From Morchella semilibera (Eukaryota; Ascomycota; Pezizomycetes; Pezizales; Morchellaceae), in contig WBVU01000011.1 in NCBI GenBank assembly GCA_009192285.1, positions 558,001-622,000 of the forward strand: 64,000 bases of DNA, written 5' to 3'. Below are positions 48,152 to 60,970 of the stretch, piece after piece. The position numbers were made by a program, and so were the translations under genes. The notes beneath the pieces were generated by a model, which ran no database searches, had not been told where the DNA came from, and saw only the letters and a program-made list of their open reading frames with translations. Each line of letters opens with the position of its first letter. The stretch's first letter is position 1.

Positions 48152-50766
48152 TCATGCTTCAAGTCGTAACTCGTCCGCCTTAACCTCGCTATTTACCACT
48201 ACCTCCAACTCCTCGCCACCTTCCTTGACCTTGACTTCGGCAATATCATTACTTCGTATCTCGCCACGAATCAGTTTAACCGCGAGCGGGTTTAGAAGCT
48301 TCTTGCTGATGAGCCTATTCAAAGGCCTAGCCCCGTATCGGTGGTCGTAACCTTTCGTGCTCAACCACTCTTTTGCCTCTTGCTCTACATCTAGTATGAT
48401 CCTTCGATCCACCAATCTTTTTTGTACGTCTTTCAAACGTATATCAACGATATCCCTGATAGCCTCCCTAGAAAGTCTCTGAAACACAATGAACTCGTCG
48501 ATTCGATTCAAAAACTCTGGGGGGTAGGCGTGCTGAACAATATCCATGATTTTTGACTTCGTCTCATGGGTAATAGGACCTTCAGGTGTATCGGCACTAA
48601 TTAAAACATCTTGACCAAGGTTGGACGTTAATACTATTATTGTAGAGCGGAAGTCAACTTTGCGGCCTTGTGCATCGGTGAGGAAACCTTCGTCAAGGAC
48701 TTGAAGAAGCAGCGATGAAATGTCCTTGTGAGCCTTTTGGCAGTTAGAATATCGTATGTTTTTAGTGAAAGAGTATGGCTATAAGAGTCCTACCTTTTCA
48801 AACTCGTCAAACAGTAGAACCGCGTATGGCTTCCTCCTCACGGCTTCCGTCAGCTGTCCGGCATCCTCATACCCAACATATCCTGCCGGGCTCCCAATAA
48901 GCCTGCTAACTGTATGCTTCTCCTGAAACTCGCTCATGTCAAACCTTATGACAGCGCTCTCAGTGAAAAATAAAAATTCAGCCATCCGCTTGCACAATTC
49001 TGTTTTACCAACGCCTGTGGGGCCGAGGAACATAAAACTAGCGGTAGGGCGGTTATCACTCGCCAAACCAGCCCGTTGAAGCCGTACAGCATCTGCTACA
49101 GCTCCAAGTGCTTCATCTTGACCTTTGACTGACATTCTCAGGGTATCTTCCATATGAATCAACTTCTCGATATCCCCAGACATCAACTTGGTTGTAGGAA
49201 TTCCAGTAACTCTCGACACAACACGGGATATATCCTCAGAATCAACCGAGTCGTGCAAAAGAGACCCTTTTGAAGTGGAATCGCCATCTTTTGGAAGTTT
49301 TGCTTCTAGACGCGGGATTGCTGAGTACTGAAACTCACTAGCTTTACCAAAATTCCCTTCTCTCCTGTACTTCTCGAGCTCCAGTCTTGCTTTTTCGAGT
49401 TCCTCTTTAGTACTCTTGACCTCTGCAAGTTCTGCCTTTTCCTTCTCCCATAATTTGATAAGTTCATTAACCTTTTCCTGCTTTTCCTTCAATGTTTCTT
49501 CGAGTTTTGCTTTCCGCTCCTTTGAGACAGCATCTTTTTCTTTCCGGAGCGACTCAAGTTCGATCTGAATCGTCAGAATCGCGCGATCAAGCTCTTGTAT
49601 CTCATCAGGGCGAGATTCCTGTTGAAGTCTAAGCGCAGATGCGGCTTCATCTACTAAATCGATGGCCTTATCGGGGAGGAAACGGTCAGTGATATATCTA
49701 TTTGACAAGGTCGCCGCAGCTACTAAAGCGTTGTCGGTGATCCTAACACCATGATGAACTTCATATCGATCCTTGATTCTATCATTGAAATCAGTGAGAT
49801 GTTACGTTAACACCAGGGAACCGATAGCTCACCCTCGGAGAATTGTGATTGTATCTTGAACTGTTGGCTCATTGACAAGTATAGGCTGAAACCTTCTGGC
49901 CAGTGCTACATCCTTCTCGATCTGACGATATTCATTCAGTGTTGTTGCGCCGCAACATTGAAGTTCACCTCGACTAAGCTGGGGTTTGAGAAGATTTGAA
50001 GCATCAACTGATCCCTCAGTCTTTCCGAGACCTAAAAGTGTATGAAGTTCGTCGATGAAAAGGATGACATTTCCGCGCGCTTCAGTTACTTCTTTGAGAA
50101 CACCCTATATTACAGTTAACACCTCTAAGGGAAATTTCAGAGTTCATTAATACCTTTAATCTTTCCTCGAAATCCCCTCTAAATTTTGCTCCTGCAATTA
50201 ACTGCCCTAGGTCTAAGCTGATGACTCTTTTATCTTTCATACTCTCAGGAACGTCTCCGCGAACTATTCTCTGGGCAAGCCCCTCGAGAATTGCGGTTTT
50301 TCCCGTCCCAGCAGAGCCTATAAGGACAGGATTGTTCTTAGTCCGTCGGGAAAGAACCTGGATTGTCCGCTTAATCTCAGCATCACGGCCAATGACTGGA
50401 TCTAATTTTCCGTCTCTTGCGCGAGCTGTCAAATCAGTCCCAAACTGTTCAAGGGCTGACTTTTCTTCTGAGATCACACGTTAGAACATTTGTAAAAACC
50501 GAGTCTTAGTTGAGTTGGTAAATAATATTCACTACAATGTACTTACCGTCACCACCAAGGTTCATCCGGTGTGTCCCACCAGGTGGATGTACAGGACCCC
50601 TTCCATCCGCATAACCTCTGATGCAAACTGCAGGGAATAAATTTACTTGTGGAACTGAAAGTATCCTAACTAAAGGTAGCCGTAATCGGAGACTCGAGTT
50701 GTTACGAAGCGTTGGTTTGAGTATTGGACGAAAAGCGACACCGGAAATGCGTGAGCGTGAAAGCAT
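48152..50766 (-). CDS. HSP78: Mitochondrial Hsp78 (ClpB-type AAA+ disaggregase)
   Basis: Matrix chaperone that rescues aggregated proteins together with mtHsp70. Exons 50766-50547, 50467-50154, 50104-49833, 49778-48794, 48733-48152 (790 aa; introns of 79, 49, 54 and 60 bp). The first 55 residues are Arg/Ser/Leu-rich without acids, as in a presequence, ending near IRGYADG. There is no Clp-N domain, which is typical of Hsp78 versus cytosolic Hsp104. AAA-1 has Walker A GSAGTGKT (124-131) and Walker [14 protein letters not shown] long charged coiled-coil middle domain follows ([18 protein letters not shown] and on). AAA-2 has Walker A GPTGVGKT (about 521-528) and Walker [14 protein letters not shown]. 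The C-terminal part keeps [12 protein letters not shown] and [10 protein letters not shown]. Length matches the family. The ATG is the first in frame. Confidence 0.93.
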
Positions 50767-52197
50767 TTTGATTCAAGATTTATGTTACGAAGTAGATCCT
50801 AATTCAATCGCTTTAGGAGAAGGAGACCCTCTATAAATATTCTACAAAATATTATGTTCAACCCCAACGTTTCTACCGCCTTCTAGAAATATTAGTATAA
50901 GTGTGTTTGGAAAATATATCGTCATCATGTTACCCGGCTATGAAGGTACACACGTGATCCGGTTAACGCATTCTCTATTCTCGAGTTGTCATAGGGCAAT
51001 TGAGGACGTCAATACTAATCCCAATACAGCCAGAGGGCGGGTAGGATAGGTCACACTTTATCACTCGAGGAGGGTTAGTCTATTAATTAATCCTATAGGG
51101 AAAGTTAGAGCCAAAGATCTGCGGTGCGCCACAAAGTTACACGAGTTTCCAGGGTTTAACTACCTCCGGTGAACCTATTCGCCTTTCAAGCCTGGAATGT
51201 CTGGTCAGCGGCATTCAATGTGGCACCGAGTTGACTTATTTCCTCGGCATCTAACGGTTTTATCACTTCGCTGGTACATAAGATAGGCTACAGGATGTTT
51301 TTATAGGTATTTTAATCAGCTCTTCCCAAGAGCAAATATTGCAGAGCCTATGTGTTGTCCATACGCTAACTGTGCAGTTAGGTAAAGTTTAAAAATAAAC
51401 TCCAATTATCAAATTCCATCAAAGCTATGGCAGCGTATGATCACCATCGATCGCAGGTGAATTCACAGCCTTATGAGGAGGTGTTTCACCGGCTTTTATC
51501 ACACCCCAATAGCAGTAGACACCAGTGCCGGGGTTCGAGAGGGGAACCAAGCTACTTTAGTTGAACCTTGGTGAACTCTAGTGATACACACATACACCTA
51601 ACTGTTACTGATGCTGTGAGGCTGCATAGTAACTTGCAAATGCTACTGCTGACCCCGGTAGCACTTTCCCGGACGGATGGCCTTCCGAGCGTCAGCTGTA
51701 TGTATGTACATACAAGCACAGCCCTGTCGGAAAAGGGCGTAGCAGCCGAGGATGTATCATGTTATTGTCAACACGTCGCCAAGATGATCACGAACGAGGA
51801 ACCCTGTGAATTGGAGCGTTAGTTTTTAATCTGAAGAAAAGAGAGGTTTAAAACCGAGTGAAGGCGACTTTACTGATACAGCCTGAATGAAGGCTGCTTC
51901 CAAATCTACTCAATCTTTGTTCTTCTCAGTCTTCAATCGATCTGCTTGTGGACTAGGTCGGTTATGAAACCGCTGCGAGAATACATGAACCTAGAGTACC
52001 TACATACCTATGTACATGTAGCTTCTTTGGATCAACAGACAGTGTATAAAAATAGGGAGCCACTAATCCCAGAACCCTCTTTACCAAGCCTTTATTGAGG
52101 AGTCTGTCAGACAACACGAAGGGGCTGGGAAAAATAAGATATTACAAGCACAATCCAGCTCTTAGAAGTTAGTGGTGATTTCTTGTATCATCCGACG
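50767..52197. other. Divergent spacer, HSP78/Zn2Cys6 gene C
   Basis: 1.4 kb between start codons. A TATA-like element precedes gene C. TACATGTA occurs at 52013. I did not recognise a heat-shock element for HSP78. No additional gene is supported. Confidence 0.5.
52045..52052 (+). promoter_or_regulatory. TATA-like element of Zn2Cys6 gene C
   Basis: TATAAAAA lies 146 bp upstream of the ATG at 52198, with a TACATGTA octamer 25 bp further upstream. Confidence 0.4.
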
Positions 52198-53427
52198 ATG
52201 GAACGGGAACCGAAGAAACACTCTGCCTGCGACGAATGTCGTATGTATCTCTTTAAACGCCTTTCAAAAGAGATCGAAGAACTAATAAACAGCCTTATAG
52301 GTGCGCGAAAGCTCAAATGTTCTGGGAATCTCTCTGGCTGCGAGCGCTGCCATAAGGACAAAGTGGCATGTGTTTACTCAATCCAGAAGCCCATGGGGAG
52401 GCCTCGAAAAAGGCGCAGAGGTGGCGATACGGCAGAAGATGAGCAGATTCAATACTCCTCACAAATACCTGCGGAGCTTTCATTAGTAGAGCCATCTTCC
52501 AATCGCTATCACAATCACGGTCACATCATGAATATTCCCGATCTAGGTAACGTTCCAGGGGCACTCTTTGTGGATCAGTTTGAATGGTTAAATTAGTGAG
52601 TGTTTGTTTCTAAATGTGCTGTGGTTATTTGTGCGGGACTAACAGGTGCTTTTCTCTCTGTGTGTAGTGAAACATTCGACCCCACCGCCGGCCCTAGCAG
52701 TTTATTTGACTTAGAAGCTCAACCCGCAGGCGCGATTCATGAGATATCCGAGGGTCATGTATCACCTCAAAACCGCAACTCTACCATCCGCCTTCGTTCA
52801 GGCGAGCCCTCTCCATTCCATCTAAGAGATACACCAGCGGAAACATTCGCCCTCAGCGATGGATTGTCGTCCTATTGGCCCGGAATAGAAGAACGACCAC
52901 CTCCTTCGTCATGTAGCTGTTTGTCTTCCTTCTTTTCAATAATCTCATCGCTCCGAGACCCACCACCTACACATTCCGTCTCGCTCCAATACGTCCTCCA
53001 AACCTCAAATGCTGCTATTCAAGCCACCCAAAATTCTTTCAACTGTGAATCTTGTCACGCGAATGTCCAAGCCACCTATATCACAAACATGATGCTGGGG
53101 ATTCAACTGCCCCTGCTTTGTCAGTTTTACCACAGGGTGCTGGCCTCTATAGAGGCAACCACTGATCCGCAGTATGTGATTATGGGTGACGGGCAAGCTA
53201 TGCAACTTGACCCTGAGCAGTGGAAGATTATGGCCAGAACTGCTATAAGAAAGGAGGCTACAAAAGTGTTGGATATTGTGAAGGATTTGGAGGCAATGAC
53301 GGCGCATTTTCATGGCGTACCGGTGGCGAGAGTCGGAAATCTCACCGATAGATGGGGCAATGAACCGCTTTGCATACGGATTTTAAAGACAATTAAGGCA
53401 GTTGCAGAGTTTATCGCACTCCGATAA
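52198..53427 (+). CDS. Small Zn2Cys6 transcription factor (C)
   Basis: Exons 52198-52240, 52301-52595 and 52668-53427 (365 aa; introns of 60 and 72 bp, the latter with a CTAAC branch). The zinc cluster starts almost at the N-terminus: Cys11, 14, 21, 28, 31 and 38 with RARKLKC, spacing C-x2-C-x6-C-x6-C-x2-C-x6-C, again split by intron 1. It is followed by YSIQKPMGRPRKRRR, an AT-hook-like basic motif seen after the cluster in many fungal regulators. No fungal_trans (MHR) domain is visible. The C-terminal half has a Cys-containing helical region (CSCLSSFFSIISSLRD, NSFNCESCHANVQATY), resembling AflR-type regulators in general layout only. I do not assign a pathway: no biosynthetic cluster genes lie nearby. 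The ATG at 52198 is chosen because the upstream in-frame codon is TTG. Confidence 0.82.
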
Positions 53428-54481
53428 GCTATAGGGGAAGAGAGTAATGACTATAGTACGAAGGTCTTAGATTAGTTTTTGGTTTTTCCGAATGGTTTGG
53501 GTTTGACAATAATTTCTTCATTAGTTTTAGGGATGACATTACCTCTCCTTCGTCAACTTTGTTTTGGATTATGAAAGTTTTAAAACCTCGGACCGTCTCG
53601 CACATAGCTATATTCTGGGAGTGATTCTGATCGAGTGACAAAGCATGAAGTTGTCAGAGAGTCCGTGTGGTAATACATGTGAGGAGGAGGTAGAGGGTGT
53701 CAAAGTGGGATTATACCTACATGTAGTTCTTATACTTACTGGGGTCTTCATTTTTTTCCTGAACTTGGCTTATACAATCGTGTCCATGACCTCCCCCCCC
53801 CCCCAAAGAACCCGAAAATGTTCCGAAATGCCTCCGATTATGTGGCCGCTTATGTGACCAAGGAGCTTTAGCGCTCCTGTGCTGGAATGGAACTACATGT
53901 TAATGGTCCAGCTATTCCAGTACTAAATCTATCCCAATATAGCAGTTTTACGCAATACGCAGAGGAACTACATTAGCCTATGGATGTAGGGACTTTACGG
54001 CAATTCAAGATGTAATCCAAAATTTGGGTTTGGAGTGTAAAATATTAGATATATGAGTAGGAAGGGAAGATTGAACACGACGTTAATATCTTCTACTAAC
54101 TACAAAATACATGTAAAGTATGGTCTCAAGGATTGCCCACAGCTGCAGCTCTAGGTTGATCACGACCGCAAAACTCCAATTCAAATAGAATAAAGTTCTA
54201 ATTATATGCATCGGTTCGATACGAGCACTGTTTTATAGAACTATCCCACTTTGCTCGGTTCATCAAACCACACTTTTTTTTTCGGCAAGTACTTTGAGTT
54301 TATAAATGTCTTGATGTGCAACGCGAAACCTCACTAAAATACACTGTAACCAAACACAACCTCCTATCAGAGCTCTTTAAACAAAACTAACCCAATTTCA
54401 TATCGTACTAACGCTATAATGATATCTCTGTAGTCCTTGAAACGAGATTGACTATGCCTCAAAGCCAATGTGCGAAATAAA
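53428..54481. other. Convergent spacer, Zn2Cys6 C/VPH1
   Basis: 1.05 kb between 3' ends. TACATGTA at 53718 and 54108, and a short C-run near 53790-53805. No gene seen. Confidence 0.6.
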
Positions 54482-57336
54482 CTATTCGGATTCTTCCAAC
54501 AGCAGCTTAAAGCTAAAAGGCTCGAAAGCAATGCCATCCCCAATGAAAAATTTGCTCTGCGAGATGTTAGTAACCATATTAATTGGATGTTAAGACTATT
54601 CTAGAACATACCATAGCCTCAACCCAATGTAACCTCAAACTATGCAACATAGCACTAGTTCCTTCCATAATTACCAACACAACGATTGTGCAAATAAACC
54701 AGAACCCGAACAAAATGACGATCGCGATAACACCGATGGTACCAGTGAATCCAAAGGCGATGGCCAAGGTCATAGACCAAAGAACGATGGAGAGCTGTGC
54801 ATGAGCGAGGGAAAGCGCCCACAGTCGAAGGTAAGACGCGGTATGAGAGATACAGTTCAGGCAGAATTCTAAATTTCTGATTAGTAAAGGCCCAAGTATG
54901 TAACATTTTAGAAGCTTACCAATAGTGTGAATAACCTGATGGATCATAACTTCACTAAATTCGAACTCTTCCTCTTCCTTCATTTCTTCTGCGATGAGTA
55001 CATGGCCAGAGCCATCAGTGTCTACACTCTCCCTCCCTCTTTCTGCAATATCATTATCGTCGTCATCATCATCTAGGGCGCTAACCCTTGAGACCTGGCC
55101 CAGTCCTTGATATCCAGCTGCACGATGTTTATTGTGCTCCCATCTTAGATATAGGGGCTTGAGTAATAACATCCATGGGACACAAACAAGTGCTATCAAT
55201 AGAAGCATAACCTGCACCCCTGCCTGCCCGGGGTAAAGCTGTTCTGGAACATTTCCGGGGGAAAGGAACATGTAAATAAGCATGTTCAGCAAACTAGGCG
55301 GCTGTTGCTCCCGAGCAGGCCAGTCAACAGTCCACTTATAAATGATGCACATAACCAAGTACCCAAAAATGGACTGGAAGAAAATCATCCCAGGGATGAA
55401 ATTTCCCCAGGTATCGATTCTTGATTTAAAGTACCGGTGGTTATATTGTGATAGACATAAAGAGTAGGTCATCTTGAGTGGTGATACTCATTAGTAACGA
55501 TCGCAACACAAGGAACACTAAACTCACATGAGCCCAACCCAGTATAATACTGAGTTTCATCTTAAGACTGTTCGTAAATAATAAACTGTTTTCTGCTCCA
55601 TGCCACTGCCAATCAAGACCAAACGGATACGCATAACCCAATTTCTTAGCCGCCTCGATGTTGTCACCCTCCATAAAGTGAGAGGGGTATTCCCAAGCAC
55701 TTTCAAACAAAGCGAGTGGTTTAGAAAAGATATCATTATAGATGAGACCCGTATAGATTGAAAAGATTCCCATGAGCAGCATGATGTATCGTCCGAAGAA
55801 AGCCATATCGAAAAGCTCAAAGATCTTCTTTCCCTGGAGAGATTTTTCGTTCCATACCATAGCAAGGGCAGCGAGTGTCAAGATGATTCCGTGACCGATG
55901 TCACCGAACATGACAGCGAAAAGGAACGGGAAGGTTACTATAGTCGCCAGGCCTGGGTTGACCTCGCGGTATTTCGCAACACCGTAGGCGTCAACGATAG
56001 TCTGGAATGCTAGAGTAAATTTATTCGTTTTGTGGAAAGTTGGCGGGGTCTTCGTTGTCTTAAGTTCATTCAAGATGCTTGGCACTTGTAATCCCGCACG
56101 AACCGTGACCTCCCGCAAACGCTCTTGAATCTTCGGTAAAACATTCGTTGGCAGCCAACCCTCAGCGATCAAACATTTGCGTGCAGAATCATAAATGAAT
56201 AGATTCAATGTCTGATAAATGGCCTTTTCCTTCTTAATAACCACCATCCAGCTTGCCAAGTTCTGCGCGATTGTCCTCAATTCCGCGTTCAAAGTGTTCT
56301 TAGTATTTTGCAGGACAGATTGATGATCGTCTATACGTCTATTGATATCGTGGAGCTGGTCACGACGAAGGTTGGTATCCTCGTCAACCGCATAAAGATC
56401 GGCCCCGAGAGATTCCGAAATCTTGCGGATCTTGGATAGGATTTCCTTGCCATGAGCAAAAATAACAAAAACATTCTTGTCAACGTTCTCGTTAGTTGCT
56501 GGGTCAGTGATTGGCTCATCAATCTCAGATTGATTCATGTAAAGATTGCCTCTCAATGTTCTCCAAAGAATCCTTTCAAATGCTGAAATTCTATCACGGC
56601 GAATTACGCCAGCGACGAAACCAATATTCATAGTCTGAAAGCTCATCTCTCCCTGATTTCCGTATTGAGCTGGGGTTGACTGCTCAACATCTTCAAGAAG
56701 AGGAGCAGAGGGCTCGTCCGTTGAACCTCGGCGAATTTCGTCCGCTTGGCCATGAGCGCGATCAAAGAAACCACCAGCCTCCCGCAATACCCATCTATGC
56801 TCTATAAGCTCAACCCATCCTTTCTGGAGTGTTTCGTAAGATCCATTTAGTTGGCTGATTCTAGCTTCCAAGGCCTCTGCACGCTCGGCAAGAAAATCAA
56901 TTTCTGAAGAGCTTGGAGCCGCAGTAAGGGTTTCATTGTCCTGGACAGGGCGGACCGGAACAGAGTTTTTCTCCATCTGAGAAGCGAAGTAACCTAAGAG
57001 GCTGTTAACAACTTACCGCGACTCCTATCAGAGTGTTTAGAAGGACATACGAAGTTGACGCTCAACATTGTCCAATCTCCTAATCTCTTTGGTAAAGGTC
57101 CGTTGAAAGGCAGAGGTTTCCGCGTTGAGCTATCACAATCATAAAGATTAGCATTCTTGAATTTGCTTTCCCAACCACCTCCTTCCCAGAAATTTAGATA
57201 TGAGAGAGCTTACGTCGCGGAACTGGAGCAAGCCCACTTCTCCCAACTCACTCACAGTTTCCCTCCCAATATCAGTCGCTACGTACAATTGTACGAGCGA
57301 CATTTCCGAAGAGCGGAACAAAGTGTCTTGGCCCAT
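54482..57336 (-). CDS. VPH1: V-type H+-ATPase subunit a (Vph1-like)
   Basis: Large membrane subunit of the V0 sector, forming the proton half-channels of the vacuolar/endosomal proton pump. Exons 57336-57214, 57129-57051, 56993-55528, 55472-54920, 54868-54612, 54556-54482 (850 aa; introns of 84, 57, 55, 51 and 55 bp). The N-terminal cytosolic half opens with [20 protein letters not shown] and continues [31 protein letters not shown] and [12 protein letters not shown]. The membrane half shows [49 protein letters not shown] and [20 protein letters not shown], the last carrying the essential proton-pathway arginine. It ends [20 protein letters not shown]. An acidic Asp run separates two membrane segments. 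Length equals the yeast protein. One a-type gene often serves both Vph1 and Stv1 roles in filamentous fungi. It is divergent from RPT3, 382 bp apart. Confidence 0.94.
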
Positions 57337-57718
57337 CTTGACGATTTGCGTCAAGACGCGTTCCGAGAAGCAAGGTAAGTGGAAAGGGGGGGGGGTCTTA
57401 ATACGAGGGGGGTAGCTGTTGGGTTTTTTTGTGCCTATGTAGCCTATGTAGGTGTGTATGGAGAGAAAGAATAAGGGAGCGAGAAAAGGGTGGCTTGTAT
57501 GGCCGGGCGCTTTCGCCTCGATTAGTCACCTGTCGTCACATTGCATGTTCCCAGGGCTGCGCCAGGCGGTACCACAAATACTAAGGCATAGCTTCAAGAC
57601 TCCCACTACGCGGAGCAACATTCAATCACACCCCAATCATCTACCCATCACATCACCATTATCCCAAAAAAGGCCTTCAAATTAACCAGAAACTTATCCC
57701 ATATATCTAAAATTCGTC
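57337..57718. promoter_or_regulatory. Bidirectional promoter region VPH1/RPT3
   Basis: 382 bp separate the two start codons, so both promoters must share this interval. A G-run (57388-57395) and a GA-rich patch are visible. I did not find the yeast proteasome element GGTGGCAAA; the closest string is GGTGGCTTG near 57488, which I would not call a site. Confidence 0.45.
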
Positions 57719-59287
57719 ATGGCAGATGTTGCCGTTCAGAAACGCCCTGCATCTTCACCGTTCGCCGACCCCTCCTACGTTTCCACCCTCGATAATAACC
57801 TGATTACGGATAATAACGACTATGCGAAGCTCAAAAGACTTCAGCGGCACCTCGAGTAAGCCTACCTACTTCTGAAAGATTGTAGCCTGATGATAGACAG
57901 ACAGTCTGTTTATGGTTTTTTGATGGATCGGTGGAGTTATAGATCACTAATAGCTACGACAAAACAGATATATAAGCCTACAAGAAGAATACATCAAAGA
58001 TGAACAAAGGTATCTTGAGTATCCTCTCAAATTATTCTTCCAGGTTCTGATCATAATGATAGGAGTCTTAAGAGAGAGCTTGTGCGGGCGCAGGAAGAGA
58101 TTAAACGCATTCAGAGTGTCCCTTTGGTAATTGGGCAGTTCATGGAGGCTATTGACCAAAAGTATATTGTTGCCTTATTCCAGGAAATGACGCCGCTGAT
58201 GACCTATACTATTTAGCACTGGAATCGTTCAAAGCTCAACGGGTTCGAATTACGTTGTTCGAATTCTGTCTACTCTTGATCGAGAACTACTGAAACCTTC
58301 ATCATCCGTAGCGCTTCACAGGCATTCAAATGCCCTTGTGGACATTCTTCCTCCAGAAGCGGATTCCTCCATCGCTATGCTGCAATCCCACGAGAAGCCA
58401 GATGTAACATACGCCGATGTTGGTGGGTTAGATATGCAAAAGCAAGAGATCCGTGAGGCCGTAGAACTTCCCCTAACCCACTTTGATCTCTACAAACAGA
58501 TTGGTTCGCTACCACAATCTATTATTAGCCAAAAATTTGCTAACTTGGTGTAGGTATTGATCCACCACGTGGGGTTCTACTTTACGGGCCTCCCGGAACT
58601 GGTAAAACTATGTTGGTAAAGGCTGTAGCTAACAGCACCACTGCTTCCTTTATCCGTGTTGTTGGTTCCGAGTTCGTCCAGAAATATCTTGGAGAAGGGC
58701 CCCGAATGGTCCGTGATGTTTTCCGTATGGCTAGAGAGAACTCTCCCGCCATAATTTTCATAGATGAAATTGATGCCATCGCCACGAAACGTTTCGACGC
58801 TCAAACAGGGGCAGACCGTGAAGTACAACGTATTCTGCTAGAGCTTCTGAATCAGATGGATGGATTTGATCAAACCTCAAATGTTAAAGTAAGTTTACCA
58901 TCCTGGGGATAATTTTCATGTTTTCTTAACGTGATAAAGGTTATCATGGCTACAAATCGTGCGGATACTCTTGATCCAGCCCTTCTTCGTCCTGGTCGTC
59001 TCGACCGTAAAATCGAGTTTCCATCCCTCCGTGACCGCCGCGAGCGTCGTCTCATCTTTTCTACAATTGCATCAAAAATGTCACTCTCCCCTGAGGTTGA
59101 CCTAGATTCACTCATTATCCGTAACGACCCTCTATCGGGCGCCATTATTGCTGCAATTATGCAGGAGGCAGGGCTGAGAGCTGTAAGGAAAAATAGGTAC
59201 AATATCATCCAGGCCGACCTAGAAGATGCCTACAGTAGTCAAGTTAAGGGTGGAAATGAGGCGGATAAGTTTGAGTTTTACCGTTAA
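57719..59287 (+). CDS. RPT3: 26S proteasome regulatory ATPase Rpt3
   Basis: One of six AAA ATPases in the 19S base that unfold substrates into the 20S core. Exons 57719-57855, 57968-58009, 58063-58161, 58217-58503, 58554-58888, 58940-59287 (415 aa; introns of 112, 53, 55, 50 and 51 bp). The coiled-coil N-terminus reads [20 protein letters not shown], then [20 protein letters not shown]. The OB domain has [17 protein letters not shown]. The AAA domain has Walker A GPPGTGKT (200-207), [20 protein letters not shown] (Walker B and sensor region), and the Arg-finger stretch [14 protein letters not shown]. The extreme C-terminus FEFYR fits the HbYX motif by which Rpt3 docks into the 20S pocket. All exon phases close. 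The TMA17 gene 2.2 kb downstream encodes a predicted assembly factor for the same ring. Confidence 0.95.
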
Positions 59288-59608
59288 GATTTTTTTCCCT
59301 TGTCCTGTATCATATTAGGAAATTCGTGGGATTTGTTGGGGTCCGTAGCCCGTGCTCCCTGTATTATCCCAATTCTGAGTTTTCCGGTTGTAGGTTAGCG
59401 GTTGCGGGCTTATACCCTTTTATGCTTGGAAAAAATGACCACTAGATGCAAATCAAATGTTTTTACATCACTTGATCGGTTGTATGTATGATTGCACCTG
59501 TACGGAAGTTACCCGGCCTCAGCGTGAGAGTAAACCCAGCGGTTGTATGTATAAATGTGTTGTATTCCTCCATCAATTCAGGTGCCGTGCCCGAAAAATT
59601 CCGTCGTC
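59288..59608. other. Spacer between RPT3 and PCP1
   Basis: 320 bp between the RPT3 stop and the PCP1 start on the same strand. It must hold the RPT3 3' UTR and the PCP1 promoter. I see no repeat or TACATGTA in it. Confidence 0.5.
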
Positions 59609-60970
59609 ATGTTACAGCTCTTTTCAAAGCCTACAATCACAATAGTTTCTACTGCTAAAAGGTCGATATGCGATAAGGTTAATGCTTGTGCAGCCTTTTC
59701 TTCCTCAGTGCCCGTGGGCTTAAGGTTGCTTCAGCGTCCACGAGTTCATCCTCGTTTCTTTCAACAAAGTGTATTTAAACAGTATGCTACCAAGTCAAGA
59801 AGAAAAGACGTCAATCCTATCCGCAAATCAACAAATCCAGAAAAATCAGACCTCGTAGCTCAGACAGTAAACAAAAATTTGCCAGAAGCGGGCAACCAAC
59901 CCCGATTGCTTGATCGCCTGAAAGCCAAGGGTGCCATTTCTGACCTCGAGGCTCCCCCGAGTTTATCCCATGTACTTACTCATACATTCACTCCTCAATT
60001 GGGTCAGGCTGACCGCAATATTGAATAGTTTCAACGCCTTTTCGCTCCATTTGTTTTCACAGTAGCCATCTGCGGTGGTTCTTATTACTTTGCCCAAACC
60101 TGGGTACCAGCACCAGTGGAATCCCGTCTTTTTCCGACACTTCCACAATCGTTTACAACTGTTGCAACGATCATTGCAGCCAATTGTGCAATATTTCTGG
60201 CGTGGAAGGTCCCTCTCCCAATATCATGGCGAATTCTCAACAGGTACTTCATATCTGTGCCGGCAGTGCCGTATAGTCTTAGCATTATTGGAAATGTCTT
60301 TTCGCATCAAAAATTAACTCATTTGGGAATGAATATGTTTGTAATAAACACCCGGGTACCCTAAATTTTACTAAATCTGTTGATCTTGCTGATACCTATA
60401 CCAAATACATTTGACAGGTGCTGTACATTTTCGGAACCTCCCGTAGGTTACCTCTCTACTGATCATGAATGATAGGAAGTAAATCTAATGGCTTTATAGT
60501 TTGTGACCAAATAGGCCGTGGAAACTTCTTGGCTCTTTATTTTTCGGCAGGAGCAGTATCTTCGTTTTCTTCTCTTGCATTCAATGTCCTTCTGGCTAGA
60601 TTCCACGTTTTTGCTCTTGGAGCGTCAGGCGCAATCAGTGGTGTCATCGGCGCGTATACTTATTTCAACCCAGAGTGCGTAAATATCTCTGATCTGCTTT
60701 ACTTTGGTTCACCCCCTAACAACAACATTCTCCTCTAGACGTGAATTGTATCTCGTTCTCTTGCCATTCATGAGCTTTAAAGCATACCAATTTGTAAGTG
60801 GCATGGCTTTAATTGAGGTCCTTGGCATTATCAGAGGATGGACAGTAGTCGATCATATGGCGCATCTATCAGGATTGCTTTGGGGGGTAGCAGTTGCCTA
60901 TTGGAAAGATCTGGAGCTCAAAAAGAAACGAGAGCTTGCCCGAAAAAATGCTCGCTGGCTTTCATGGTGA
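59609..60970 (+). CDS. PCP1: Mitochondrial rhomboid protease Pcp1/Rbd1
   Basis: Inner-membrane serine protease (PARL family); in yeast it processes Mgm1 and Ccp1. Exons 59609-59971, 60029-60340, 60418-60442, 60500-60674, 60739-60970 (368 aa; introns of 57, 77, 57 and 64 bp). The N-terminus is basic and Ser-rich, a matrix-targeting presequence. The rhomboid core shows THLGMNMFVLYIFGTSL, the catalytic-serine motif GASGAISG (Ser276) and the catalytic histidine in VVDHMAHLSG (His334). Exon 3 is a 25-nt microexon encoding part of a transmembrane helix. Intron 1 is inferred because an in-frame TAG at 60026-60028 would otherwise end the protein before the membrane domain. It has GT, a CTGAC branch site and TAG, and splicing restores frame. 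The start is the ATG at 59609. Confidence 0.9.

Noticed and set aside
57157-57415. Plus-strand frames overlapping VPH1 exon 1
   Set aside because: Antisense to the well-conserved N-terminus of subunit a.
57480-57495. Possible proteasome-gene control element upstream of RPT3
   Set aside because: Only GGTGGC matches; the AAA end of the yeast element is missing.
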